The notes under the pieces: generated by a model
Databases searched by the model: none
What the model was told of the DNA's origin: nothing
The model's input: only the letters and a program-made list of their open reading frames with translations
Part shown: positions 47,314 through 55,607 of the stretch, piece after piece
Numbering within the stretch: position 1 is the first letter of the stretch
How the letters are laid out: each line of letters begins with the position of its first letter
Origin: Vibrio gigantis
GTDB taxonomy: Bacteria > Pseudomonadota > Gammaproteobacteria > Enterobacterales > Vibrionaceae
Direction of reading: 5' to 3'
Length of the DNA: 64,000 nt
NCBI RefSeq assembly: GCF_024347515.1
Contig: NZ_AP025492.1
Span: 1,860,001-1,924,000, forward strand
Translations under genes and position numbers: made by a program

Positions 47314-49884
47314 ATGAGCAGTAAGAAGACTAGCCAAACCTTGACCAAACCTTCATTACTTAACCTGTCGCTTCGGGTTAAGTTGATGTTTGCCATCATG
47401 GCGGTCTTGCTGTTCTCTATCGCGTTAAACGCCACACTGAACTATTTCAATTTTGAAAAAAGACTGACTGAAACGTCTGATTCTATCTATGAGATAGTGT
47501 TAGAGGAGACGCATAACGATATTAACCAAGCGATCAGCTTAGGCTTACCTCTGTCTGCCATCTCCAATATTCAGAATATGCTAGATCGTCGCCTCCAAAT
47601 TGTTGATGGTATTACAGCTTTGGTGGTTGTCTCTACCTCTGGAGAGCAACTGTTTGGCACCGGAGAAGGAAATCAGCAAAGTGATCGTCAGCTATCGCTT
47701 GATATCACCAACTCTTTTGGCTTAGTCGAAGGCCAGGTAAAACTCTACTACTCCACCACCCTATTAGAACAGCAAAAGACCTTCTTACTTAAACTTCAGT
47801 TCCTCTATTCGGCAATTTGGATACTACTCTCTTGCCTGTTTGCCTTTGTCGCCTTGAAGTACCTATTGAAAGGTATTGTAGGCCGAGTCAAAGGCGCAAC
47901 TGCAATATTTGAATCCGCTACCGACTCGGATGAATTACTGCCAACGATTACCCGAGCTCACAAGGCGCTGCAATCCCCGAACTCATTGTCTAAGTTTGAG
48001 AAGTTGAAAAACAAGCACTTTCCGGTGTTTATCATCTCCCTCGCAATCTTACTTACCATCATCGCCAACTTAGGGGTTTCATACCAATCTCTAGATAAGT
48101 TTTCTCAGATATACGAAATCAAGCTTGAACAGAAATCAAACCTAATTGGCGATTCGTTAAATCAAATGATAAAGGGACTCCTTGATAAGGGAGTGCCTGA
48201 CGACAGACTGTATGGCTTAGAAGAGGAGTTTGCGTTCTTCGTCGATCATCACAGCGAAATTCTATCTATTAACTTTCAAGGGCAATCTGGTACGACGTAT
48301 CGCTATCCTGAGGTTTATGTGGAACACCCTTCTATTCGCGAGTCTACGTTCACGCTCAATAACAGCCACACGATTCAGTTGAATGTCACGACCGACAACA
48401 ATTTGATCATCAACCTGCTCAAAGAGAGTGTCATGGATATGATTACCGTGTTGGTTGCCTCTTGCCTTGTAGTGGCCGAAATCATTCTGTTCATGTGTAA
48501 CTTCATGATCATCTCACCTTGGAATCAGGTAAAGCGTGTCTTTATGCTGGTCAACAGAGACATTGTGAATCATCTTGCGAAGATCTCGACTCGAGATGAG
48601 ATTGGTAAACTGCTCAATCTCACCAACCAAGCAATCACCAAACTGAATCCCAACCAACCATCTCAAGATATTGATAAACAAGATTTTCGATTCATTCGCT
48701 TGCCGCTATTTTTACTAGTGTTCTCTGAAGCCTCTTCGCTGGCATTCTTTCCAACGTTTGTCTCTTCATTAGAAAATACCACTGGCTGGATACCTGAAAA
48801 TCTAGTGACCAGTTTACCTATTTCCTTGTTCATGCTGTGCTGGGCAATCTCACTGCCATTCGCGGGCTATTGGTCAGACAAAGTAGGTAGAAGGCATTCG
48901 TTAATCACGGGTGGACTCATTACGTGTATCGGCCTAGTGGCTACTGCTTTCATTCAATCACTTGAATTGTTGTTGATCGCTCGTGCCTTTACCGCGGTTG
49001 GTTACGGCATCGTGTTTATTTCAGCTCAAGGTTATGTCTCTGATACCACGAATGACTCGAACCGAACAAAAGGCATGGCGACCTTCCTGTCGTCGTTCTT
49101 CTCTGGTTCTCTATGCGGTGCTGCGATTGGTGGGATCCTTGCGGAAAAACTCGGCTATTCAGAAACCTTTATGCTAGCTGGATTGTTAGCCACGCTCAGC
49201 GTGCTGTTGGTTTATGTATTCTTTGAAAAGTCCAATAGCAGTAATTCAAGTAAACCCGTTAAGTTGCAAGACTTCAAACTGCTGTTGAGTAACAAGTACT
49301 TCGCGTTAATTACTGTCTTCAGTGCTATCCCCGCAAAGATAGTCCTTACAGGCTTCCTTTATTACATCTGCCCTGTTTACCTTCAGTTTCTTGGGGAAAG
49401 TAGCTCTGTATCGGGACGCGTAATCATGGCTTATGGCCTCGCGATCATTCTAATTTCACCGTTGAGTGCCATTTTAGTCGACAAGCTCAAAAACAAAATG
49501 GCGTTTATCTTCATTGGTGGACTACTGTCTGCGCTCGCCCTACTCAACTTCTACTTCTTCCAAGGTACATTGGGGCTGCTTCTGATCGTTATTATCATTG
49601 GTATTGCACACGGGATCTGTGTTTCTCCTCAAATACCTTTAGTCATCGACCTACTTTCTGGACAAGGTATCGAGAAAGGTAAAATCATCGGTATCTTTAG
49701 GCTTACAGAGCGTATCGGTAATATCGCAGGGCCAATGTTAGCCGGCGTGAGCTTAAGTATTTTCGGTTACGACCAAACCATTATTATATTTGGCGCTTCC
49801 CTGCTCGTAAGTTCATTAAGCTTGATTCTGTTCTTCTCAATCTTTTTAAAGGCTGACAAACATAAGCTAGGAGTTCAATCATGA
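47314..49884 (+). CDS. Receptor-like sensor fused to a major facilitator (MFS) transporter, in the T6SS operon
   Basis: 856 residues. Helix 1 (about 22-42), a periplasmic region (about 43-160), helix 2 (about 163-187), a cytoplasmic linker, helix 3 (about 236-256), a second periplasmic region (about 257-370), helix 4 (about 373-397), then a HAMP-like segment (STRDEIGKLLNLTNQAI near 425-445). From about 463 to 845 there are some twelve helices of an MFS permease, with the loop motif GYWSDKVGRRHS near 519. It lies 10 bases after clpV and overlaps the next gene by four bases. This resembles a chemoreceptor front end joined to a transporter. Substrate and direction are unknown. Confidence 0.8.
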   Translation: MSSKKTSQTLTKPSLLNLSLRVKLMFAIMAVLLFSIALNATLNYFNFEKRLTETSDSIYEIVLEETHNDINQAISLGLPLSAISNIQNMLDRRLQIVDGITALVVVSTSGEQLFGTGEGNQQSDRQLSLDITNSFGLVEGQVKLYYSTTLLEQQKTFLLKLQFLYSAIWILLSCLFAFVALKYLLKGIVGRVKGATAIFESATDSDELLPTITRAHKALQSPNSLSKFEKLKNKHFPVFIISLAILLTIIANLGVSYQSLDKFSQIYEIKLEQKSNLIGDSLNQMIKGLLDKGVPDDRLYGLEEEFAFFVDHHSEILSINFQGQSGTTYRYPEVYVEHPSIRESTFTLNNSHTIQLNVTTDNNLIINLLKESVMDMITVLVASCLVVAEIILFMCNFMIISPWNQVKRVFMLVNRDIVNHLAKISTRDEIGKLLNLTNQAITKLNPNQPSQDIDKQDFRFIRLPLFLLVFSEASSLAFFPTFVSSLENTTGWIPENLVTSLPISLFMLCWAISLPFAGYWSDKVGRRHSLITGGLITCIGLVATAFIQSLELLLIARAFTAVGYGIVFISAQGYVSDTTNDSNRTKGMATFLSSFFSGSLCGAAIGGILAEKLGYSETFMLAGLLATLSVLLVYVFFEKSNSSNSSKPVKLQDFKLLLSNKYFALITVFSAIPAKIVLTGFLYYICPVYLQFLGESSSVSGRVIMAYGLAIILISPLSAILVDKLKNKMAFIFIGGLLSALALLNFYFFQGTLGLLLIVIIIGIAHGICVSPQIPLVIDLLSGQGIEKGKIIGIFRLTERIGNIAGPMLAGVSLSIFGYDQTIIIFGASLLVSSLSLILFFSIFLKADKHKLGVQS

Positions 49885-50879
49885 AAATGATCGTGTTCAT
49901 TCTAAGCTTTATTTTGATGATTCCTGCAGCGTTCGCTAATAGCGATGAAAAACACGTCATTCTCTTATTGTGGCGGGGAGTGACAGATGCTGAGCAAGGC
50001 TTCATGGACTATTTATCTCAGCATGTGGATGTGCGATTCACGATATTAGATGCCAACCGAGATAAGGCAGAACTCAAGCAACACATCAAAGATTTAGAAT
50101 ATAAAAACGCAGATCTTATATATTCATTTGGTACCACTATCACACTGAATTTATTGGGTACCTACTCCAAACCTAGTGATTTTAGAACAAACAATACGAC
50201 ACCAGTCGTGTTTAGTATTGTTACCGACCCCGTCGGTTCTAATTTAATTTCTGATTTATCTTCGAAAGATAGAAATTTTACGGGTGTCTCACATATTGTC
50301 CCTCATGAAATACAGTTCAAAGCCATTGATAAACTGAATAACATTTCTAGCCTTGGGGTTATATATAACGTTGATGAAAATAATTCGGTTATCACCGCAA
50401 ATAAAATGATGGAGTTATCGGAAATTTATAATAAGCGTGTTATGTTGTACCCATTAAACATTGATAAAAGTAAGTCAAACAGCGACTTAATTAACCTCAC
50501 GATAAATAATATGAAACGTGATGGTGTCGATATGGCTTACTTACCCCCTGATTCATACATCATCACCCAAGGAGGGGAAGTCGTATCAGGGTTACATTCG
50601 AAGGGTATCCCAACATTCTCGGCCACTGAGAGCCCGATAAGAAAGCATAAAGCCTTGTTTGGTATCGTGAGTCGTTACTACAACGTTGGTCAATTTGCGG
50701 GATACAAAGCGAAGAACATTTTGAAAGGAACTCAAAAAGCTTCAGACATATCAATAGAGTCACTCAGCCAATATTCTTATATTGTGAATATCGAAGCCGC
50801 ACAGAAGCTCGACTATTACCCGCCAGTGTCTATATTGAAAATCTCTGAAGTGATAGGAAACTCTAATGATGTTAACTAG
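49881..50879 (+). CDS. Exported solute-binding protein, ABC_sub_bind (PF04392) type
   Basis: 332 residues with a signal peptide (1-19, cleavage after AFA). It resembles periplasmic binding proteins of ABC-type systems such as TrpX-like proteins: DLIYSFGTTITLNLL, VVFSIVTDPVGSNLI, NFTGVSHIV and an elongated two-lobed length. No ABC ATPase or permease is nearby. AGGAG lies seven bases before the ATG, and it overlaps the sensor-MFS gene before it and the binding-protein gene after it. It probably delivers ligand to the sensor domains (inference). Confidence 0.75.
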   Translation: MKMIVFILSFILMIPAAFANSDEKHVILLLWRGVTDAEQGFMDYLSQHVDVRFTILDANRDKAELKQHIKDLEYKNADLIYSFGTTITLNLLGTYSKPSDFRTNNTTPVVFSIVTDPVGSNLISDLSSKDRNFTGVSHIVPHEIQFKAIDKLNNISSLGVIYNVDENNSVITANKMMELSEIYNKRVMLYPLNIDKSKSNSDLINLTINNMKRDGVDMAYLPPDSYIITQGGEVVSGLHSKGIPTFSATESPIRKHKALFGIVSRYYNVGQFAGYKAKNILKGTQKASDISIESLSQYSYIVNIEAAQKLDYYPPVSILKISEVIGNSNDVN

Positions 50880-51594
50880 AGCCTCTACCATCAGATTATC
50901 GATAGCCACTCTTATCCTCTCGGCATCTTGGTCGATGAGCGCTTTCGCTCAACTTAAAATTGGGCCATCAAGGCTTTTACTAACCACTCAAGATTGGCCG
51001 CCCTACCAAAGTTATGAAAACGCTACGATGCAAGGCATTGCTTTAGACAAAGTGAAGTGTGCCTTGGGCAAGATGGGACAACCCTACCAGCTAACAATGA
51101 CCACTTGGTCTGATGCACAGCTGCGTGTTCATAGTGGCAGCCAGCATGGATTTTTCGTTGCGACACGAACATCAGAACGTGATGAGTATGCGACGCTTTC
51201 AGCGCCAATCGCTAAACAAACTTTGAATTGGTATTTTGGTCCAGGAGTGGAGCCGAAGGTTGATGAATTGTCAAAGTTAAACCTAAACTTTTCTGCCAAA
51301 TTTGGCTCAAACAAATGGTTTTGGCTAAAACGTAACGGATTTAACGTCGTTAAGCAGCCACGAGATGCTAAAGTATTACTAAGACTTTTAAAACAAAGGG
51401 AAATTGATGTTGTTTTAGAAGATGAGTTGGTATTCAAACGGGAGCTAGAACATGCCTCATTACCACTCGATTACTTCAATTCGACGAACTTAGATACCAA
51501 GGATATGGGGGTCTACTTTTCGAATCGATTTCTTAAAACCTACTCAGGTTTCCTAGACAGTTTTAACGCAGCCATATCCAAGTGCAAGGAGTAG
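50866..51594 (+). CDS. Exported solute-binding protein family 3
   Basis: 242 residues, signal peptide 1-28 (cleavage after AFA). Matches the SBP_bac_3 fold: LLTTQDWPPYQSYE near 38-50, QGIALDKVKCALGKMG, then PRDAKVLLRLLKQREIDVVLEDE and a final DSFNAAISKCKE helix. It overlaps the preceding binding-protein gene by 14 bases and has AGGA seven bases upstream. Homologues typically bind amino acids or serve as sensors; ligand unknown. FHA-protein translation starts four bases after its stop. Confidence 0.78.
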   Translation: MMLTRASTIRLSIATLILSASWSMSAFAQLKIGPSRLLLTTQDWPPYQSYENATMQGIALDKVKCALGKMGQPYQLTMTTWSDAQLRVHSGSQHGFFVATRTSERDEYATLSAPIAKQTLNWYFGPGVEPKVDELSKLNLNFSAKFGSNKWFWLKRNGFNVVKQPRDAKVLLRLLKQREIDVVLEDELVFKRELEHASLPLDYFNSTNLDTKDMGVYFSNRFLKTYSGFLDSFNAAISKCKE

Positions 51595-51597
51595 CCA

Positions 51598-52545
51598 TTG
51601 TCCATCAGTGTCCACATGATTTCTGTACCTGCTGAAGAGGTTGTTTCCTCTAGAGTGTCGTATCTGCCAGAAAGTGGCGGAAGCTTAGGTCGTTCTCCGT
51701 CATGTGATATTGCGCTTCCAGACCAAACAAAATGGATTTCTCGTACTCACTGTCAACTGTACCCAACGGATCGCGGTTACGTGATTAAAGACATCAGTAA
51801 CAATGGTGTTTCGTTAAACGACAAATCACTGGCAAAAGAGAAAGAGTACGTTATTACTGATGGCGACATCATCAAACTAGGTGGTTACACACTGCTGGTT
51901 AGCCTATTAAGTACACCTAAGGTTGAGTCAACGAACAACAAACAGGATGACACTTTCATAGAACCTTTCAATTTAAAACTGGATGACAGCGACACTGACT
52001 TCCTCGATGAAGCACCAGAAGTTGCATCGACAAAAAAAGCATCAAACTTCTCTTCAAAAAATGTGTTGAGTGATGACCCGTTCTCTTCTGATCCATTTGA
52101 GGATCTGGACGATGAACAAGTTGTTCCGAACATTGAAGTGGATGAAATCGCTCATGGCGACACCAGCACCCTATCCTCTGCAGAATTAGAGTATTTGCCC
52201 GTCAATATCGAGAACAACACTCGAATTGAAGAGTCGATCGACAAACTCATTACGTTAACAGAGAAGAATCAACAGTATTTACAGAACCCACAGCTACAGC
52301 AAAAAGCGCTGTTCGACGCATTAGAACAAACGGTTGATCAGTTCTTGAATGAGTTTGCACCAAAGCAGCTTGAGAACCAGTTTAGTGAATACGTGAGTAG
52401 CGGTATTTTTACCAACAAAGATAAAAAATATTGGAAAATCTACAGAAAGCACTTCCAACACCGCCAAGACAACGGAGATTTCAGACGTCAGTTCAAAGCG
52501 CTGTTTATGGAGAACATGCAAAAGCAAAGTGAGGAGAGAGAATGA
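51598..52545 (+). CDS. T6SS FHA-domain protein (TagH/Fha)
   Basis: 315 residues. The FHA domain covers about 20-100, with GRSPSCDIAL, SRTHCQL and NGVSLND phosphopeptide-binding residues. An acidic disordered linker follows (about 115-205), then a helical C-terminal region. TTG is the start, supported by AAGGAG six bases before it. FHA proteins are activated by phospho-threonine marks in Pseudomonas T6SS, and a kinase gene closes this operon. Confidence 0.88.
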   Translation: MSISVHMISVPAEEVVSSRVSYLPESGGSLGRSPSCDIALPDQTKWISRTHCQLYPTDRGYVIKDISNNGVSLNDKSLAKEKEYVITDGDIIKLGGYTLLVSLLSTPKVESTNNKQDDTFIEPFNLKLDDSDTDFLDEAPEVASTKKASNFSSKNVLSDDPFSSDPFEDLDDEQVVPNIEVDEIAHGDTSTLSSAELEYLPVNIENNTRIEESIDKLITLTEKNQQYLQNPQLQQKALFDALEQTVDQFLNEFAPKQLENQFSEYVSSGIFTNKDKKYWKIYRKHFQHRQDNGDFRRQFKALFMENMQKQSEERE

Positions 52546-53030
52546 AACGTCTCATACTATTATCGCTTTGTTTACTGATCACAGCATGTTCTTCATCGGA
52601 GCCTGCTCCTGTTGTCACTCAATACTCGCTGACCGTTAAAGCGGATGCGACAGTCAACCAATACAACGACGACCAAGCCAACCCTGTTGTGGTTAGGCTT
52701 TACCAATTAACGGATCAACAACTGTTCAAACAACTTCCGTTTATAGATTTGTACAACAATGACCTGCAGCTATTGGCGGCAAACTTAGTTTCAAAACAGG
52801 TATTACCGATTGTACTACCTAACTCAGAGCAAAAGCTGACGTTAGACGTCAACAAGAACACGCAATACATTGCAGCTCTGGTCGAATTCGCTGATTACCA
52901 GAATGGCACAACCAAGACCGTTTTGATGATGCCTTCCGATCCAGAGCAAACCTTAGAGTTAACGATTACAGGGAAGAAAGCAGAGTTAGCCGTGATACAG
53001 CCTGACTCCAGCTGGTGGCAAATCTTTTAA
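52542..53030 (+). CDS. tssJ: T6SS outer-membrane lipoprotein TssJ
   Basis: 162 residues. Signal sequence with lipobox ITAC, so the lipidated Cys is at residue 16. The mature beta-sandwich matches TssJ: PVVVRLYQLTDQQLFKQL and PFIDLYNND. It anchors TssM to the outer membrane. GGAGAG precedes the ATG, which overlaps the FHA gene by four bases. Confidence 0.92.
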   Translation: MKRLILLSLCLLITACSSSEPAPVVTQYSLTVKADATVNQYNDDQANPVVVRLYQLTDQQLFKQLPFIDLYNNDLQLLAANLVSKQVLPIVLPNSEQKLTLDVNKNTQYIAALVEFADYQNGTTKTVLMMPSDPEQTLELTITGKKAELAVIQPDSSWWQIF

Positions 53031-53071
53031 TAAAAAAGCCAAGATATAAAAATAATAGAAAAGGATTTTAC

Positions 53072-54403
53072 GTGGACGCTTTCAAAAAAGTAGTTTGGCA
53101 AGAAGGGATGTTTATTGCTCCTCAGCACTTTCAGCAGCAAGACCGTTACGTGCAAAACTACATTCGTCAGAATATCGAAACACTGGCTGGTTTTGCCCCT
53201 TTCTTCGGCATCACCGAGTTAGTACTTAACCACGATCTATTAAAGATCGGTAAACTCTCAATCCCGAGCTGTTCCGGCGTGTTCCCTGATGGCACTCAGT
53301 TTAACCTCAAGCAAGAAATCGTTGTCGATATCCCACAAGGCACTATCGAAACCGTGGTCTATCTTGCACTGCCAATCTCTTTGCAAGGTAACAATGATTA
53401 CAGCGAAGATGGTCAAGAACAAAGCCGTTACATCACTCGTTCAATCAATGTTTTCGATACCTCAACCTCAGAAAACGCCAGCGTCGAAGTTGATGTCGCA
53501 CAACTCAACATCGGCCTCAAGTTCGCTGGAGAAGACACCTCTGGTTTTACCCTAATTCCAGTCGCTAAGATCCTAGAAATCAGCGATTCCGACGAAGTGA
53601 TGTTGGATCGTGCCTTTATTCCAGCTTGTTTGCACTATGGCGCGTCGACGCTGCTTAGCGAACGAGTCAAAGAGATTCATGCACTGGTAAGTAACCGTGC
53701 TCAAAACCTTTTGAAACGCATCGAAGCTGGCCAAGGGCAGAAAAGCCCGCAGTCTATGATGCAAGACTTCCTTTGGTTGCAAACGCTCAACACGTGGTTA
53801 CCGTGGTTCGAATTAACCATTAGCAACACCAAGTACCCAACTCACGAGCTGTATTCAAAGCTAAAGCAGTTTGAAGCTCAAGTGATGGCGCTAACACCAG
53901 CGATCCCCGCTCAATGTCAGCCCCTAAAATACGATAAGCTTTACGACAACTTTAACCCACTGTTTTCAAGCTTAAGAAACCTGCTGACTCTCGTTCAACA
54001 AGATTCTGTCATCGAGTTCAAATGGGACATATCTCTGTTTGAAAAACGCCGCTTACTTCGCACCCTTATCAAAGATCCAAGCAGCGTGTACAACCGTCGC
54101 TTCGTTCTGAGTGTGAAGTCCGATATCAGCAGCACAGAGTTAAATGAACTGTTCCCTATTTCCGCTAAGCTCAGCAGTAACAATAAGATTGTGGAACTGG
54201 TTCGAAGCTCCCTTTCTGGTATCTCATTAACCCCACTGCCTATTGCGCCAAGTGAGCTTAAACCAATGCAAGGTGTCGCTTATTTTGAGGTCGATACCAA
54301 AGATCGAAACTGGCTCGATATGCTCGACACTCGCGATGCCATTGCGCTGCATGTTGATGCTCGGATACCAACTCTCGAAGTTGTTCTTTACGCGTTGAGA
54401 TAA
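53072..54403 (+). CDS. tssK: T6SS baseplate-membrane connector TssK
   Basis: 443 residues starting at GTG, with AAGGA six bases upstream. This start gives the family opening DAFKKVVWQEGMFIAPQHFQQQDRYV; the upstream ATG at 53015 lies inside tssJ and adds residues that do not match. The C-terminal SGISLTPLPIAPSELKPMQGVAYFEVD block is conserved. TssK links the baseplate to TssL. Confidence 0.93.
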   Translation: MDAFKKVVWQEGMFIAPQHFQQQDRYVQNYIRQNIETLAGFAPFFGITELVLNHDLLKIGKLSIPSCSGVFPDGTQFNLKQEIVVDIPQGTIETVVYLALPISLQGNNDYSEDGQEQSRYITRSINVFDTSTSENASVEVDVAQLNIGLKFAGEDTSGFTLIPVAKILEISDSDEVMLDRAFIPACLHYGASTLLSERVKEIHALVSNRAQNLLKRIEAGQGQKSPQSMMQDFLWLQTLNTWLPWFELTISNTKYPTHELYSKLKQFEAQVMALTPAIPAQCQPLKYDKLYDNFNPLFSSLRNLLTLVQQDSVIEFKWDISLFEKRRLLRTLIKDPSSVYNRRFVLSVKSDISSTELNELFPISAKLSSNNKIVELVRSSLSGISLTPLPIAPSELKPMQGVAYFEVDTKDRNWLDMLDTRDAIALHVDARIPTLEVVLYALR

Positions 54404-55605
54404 TGGCTATGGATTATTTAGACGAAGAAACACTCGTCATCGATAAAGCATCAAAAGGCTCTGCCAATACAGAGTCTGACCAGGCTTTCTCTAAATTAGT
54501 CGCGGTGCACTCCACCAGCGCCCAAGAAGAGTTTCTGCGTCACTTTGATAAAGCAGAGAATCAACTGATCAATATCAGCAGTGATTTACTGACCAAAACA
54601 CTCAAGATCTCAACCTTATCTGAACCAGATGATTTAACCGTTTTCCGTGAGCAATTTATTCAGGGCATTAACGACATCAAGGCTCAAGCGACCGAGTTAA
54701 CCTACCCTGTTGCTGTTATTGATAAGCTCTGCTTTTTGTATGCCGTGGTGATTGATGAGTTCATCATTTATACCGAGTGGGGAGAGAAACGAGGCTGGGA
54801 AAATAAAACCCTACTGAGTGAACTGTTTGGTATGCGTAACGGTGGTGAGCTGTTCTTCTCTGTTGCCGAAAAAGCAGCAAGACAGCCTCACAAACTCATT
54901 GATCTTCTTGAGATCGTTTATCTCTTCATCAATATCGGATTCAAAGGACAATATCGTGAAGGTGGTGCTGAGCAACTAAAGGCGTTTGTCCATCAATTAG
55001 AACAGACCATCAGCCAGTATCGCACTGTGAGCGGCGTTCACTGCCGCACTAAAGTTAAGCTCCCAGAAGTAAGAAAACCGACTCGACGTAAGCGATACTT
55101 CATTACAAGTTTGTTTTTCTTTTGTTTGATAGCAACCAGTTTCGGGCTCACTGAGTTTTGGTATACAAAAACCTATACCCAGCGAGCTCGCGATTTCACC
55201 TTTTTGCCTAACTTTAGCGAGCGCTACGTATTATCTGGTGAAGTCAAAGACATCGTATTTATTAGCCAAGACAACGATCTTGAATCACCACCTCGTCATG
55301 CAAGTAAGGCCCAAGCGGTTGAGACATCACAGGTTACCAGCTTAGCGCCAAGCACGGCGAATTGGTTGGTTCAATTAGCGACGTTCTCTAGTAAGAAAAA
55401 TGCCCAAGCTTTTATCAACAATCTGTCGCCATCAGCTTATGAACCAATCATCTCGCCGTACAAGAAATACTACCGAGTGATATTGAGAGCGAACACCTCA
55501 GAAGAAGCGAGAAAAACCAAAGCATGGTATGTCGAAAACGACCAGATAAATGCCATTATCGTTCGCACTTCTGCGCATGACTTAAACAAGGAAGAGTCTA
55601 ACTGA
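54403..55605 (+). CDS. tssL: T6SS inner-membrane protein TssL (DotU) with C-terminal SPOR domain
   Basis: 400 residues: a cytoplasmic DotU domain (about 40-210, with FLYAVVIDEFIIYTEWGE, LLSELFG and IGFKGQYREGG), one membrane helix (about 231-252), a periplasmic linker and a C-terminal SPOR domain (about 318-392: WLVQLATFSSKKNAQAFINNL, YRVILRANTSEEARKTKAW). Many TssL proteins carry an OmpA-like peptidoglycan domain here; SPOR domains bind denuded septal glycan. Overlaps tssK by one base. Wall anchoring by SPOR is inferred. Confidence 0.9.
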   Translation: MAMDYLDEETLVIDKASKGSANTESDQAFSKLVAVHSTSAQEEFLRHFDKAENQLINISSDLLTKTLKISTLSEPDDLTVFREQFIQGINDIKAQATELTYPVAVIDKLCFLYAVVIDEFIIYTEWGEKRGWENKTLLSELFGMRNGGELFFSVAEKAARQPHKLIDLLEIVYLFINIGFKGQYREGGAEQLKAFVHQLEQTISQYRTVSGVHCRTKVKLPEVRKPTRRKRYFITSLFFFCLIATSFGLTEFWYTKTYTQRARDFTFLPNFSERYVLSGEVKDIVFISQDNDLESPPRHASKAQAVETSQVTSLAPSTANWLVQLATFSSKKNAQAFINNLSPSAYEPIISPYKKYYRVILRANTSEEARKTKAWYVENDQINAIIVRTSAHDLNKEESN

Positions 55606-55607
55606 TT

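Noticed and set aside
53015..53071. Earlier ATG start for TssK
   Set aside because: Lies within tssJ; the GTG at 53072 has an AAGGA site and the right family opening.
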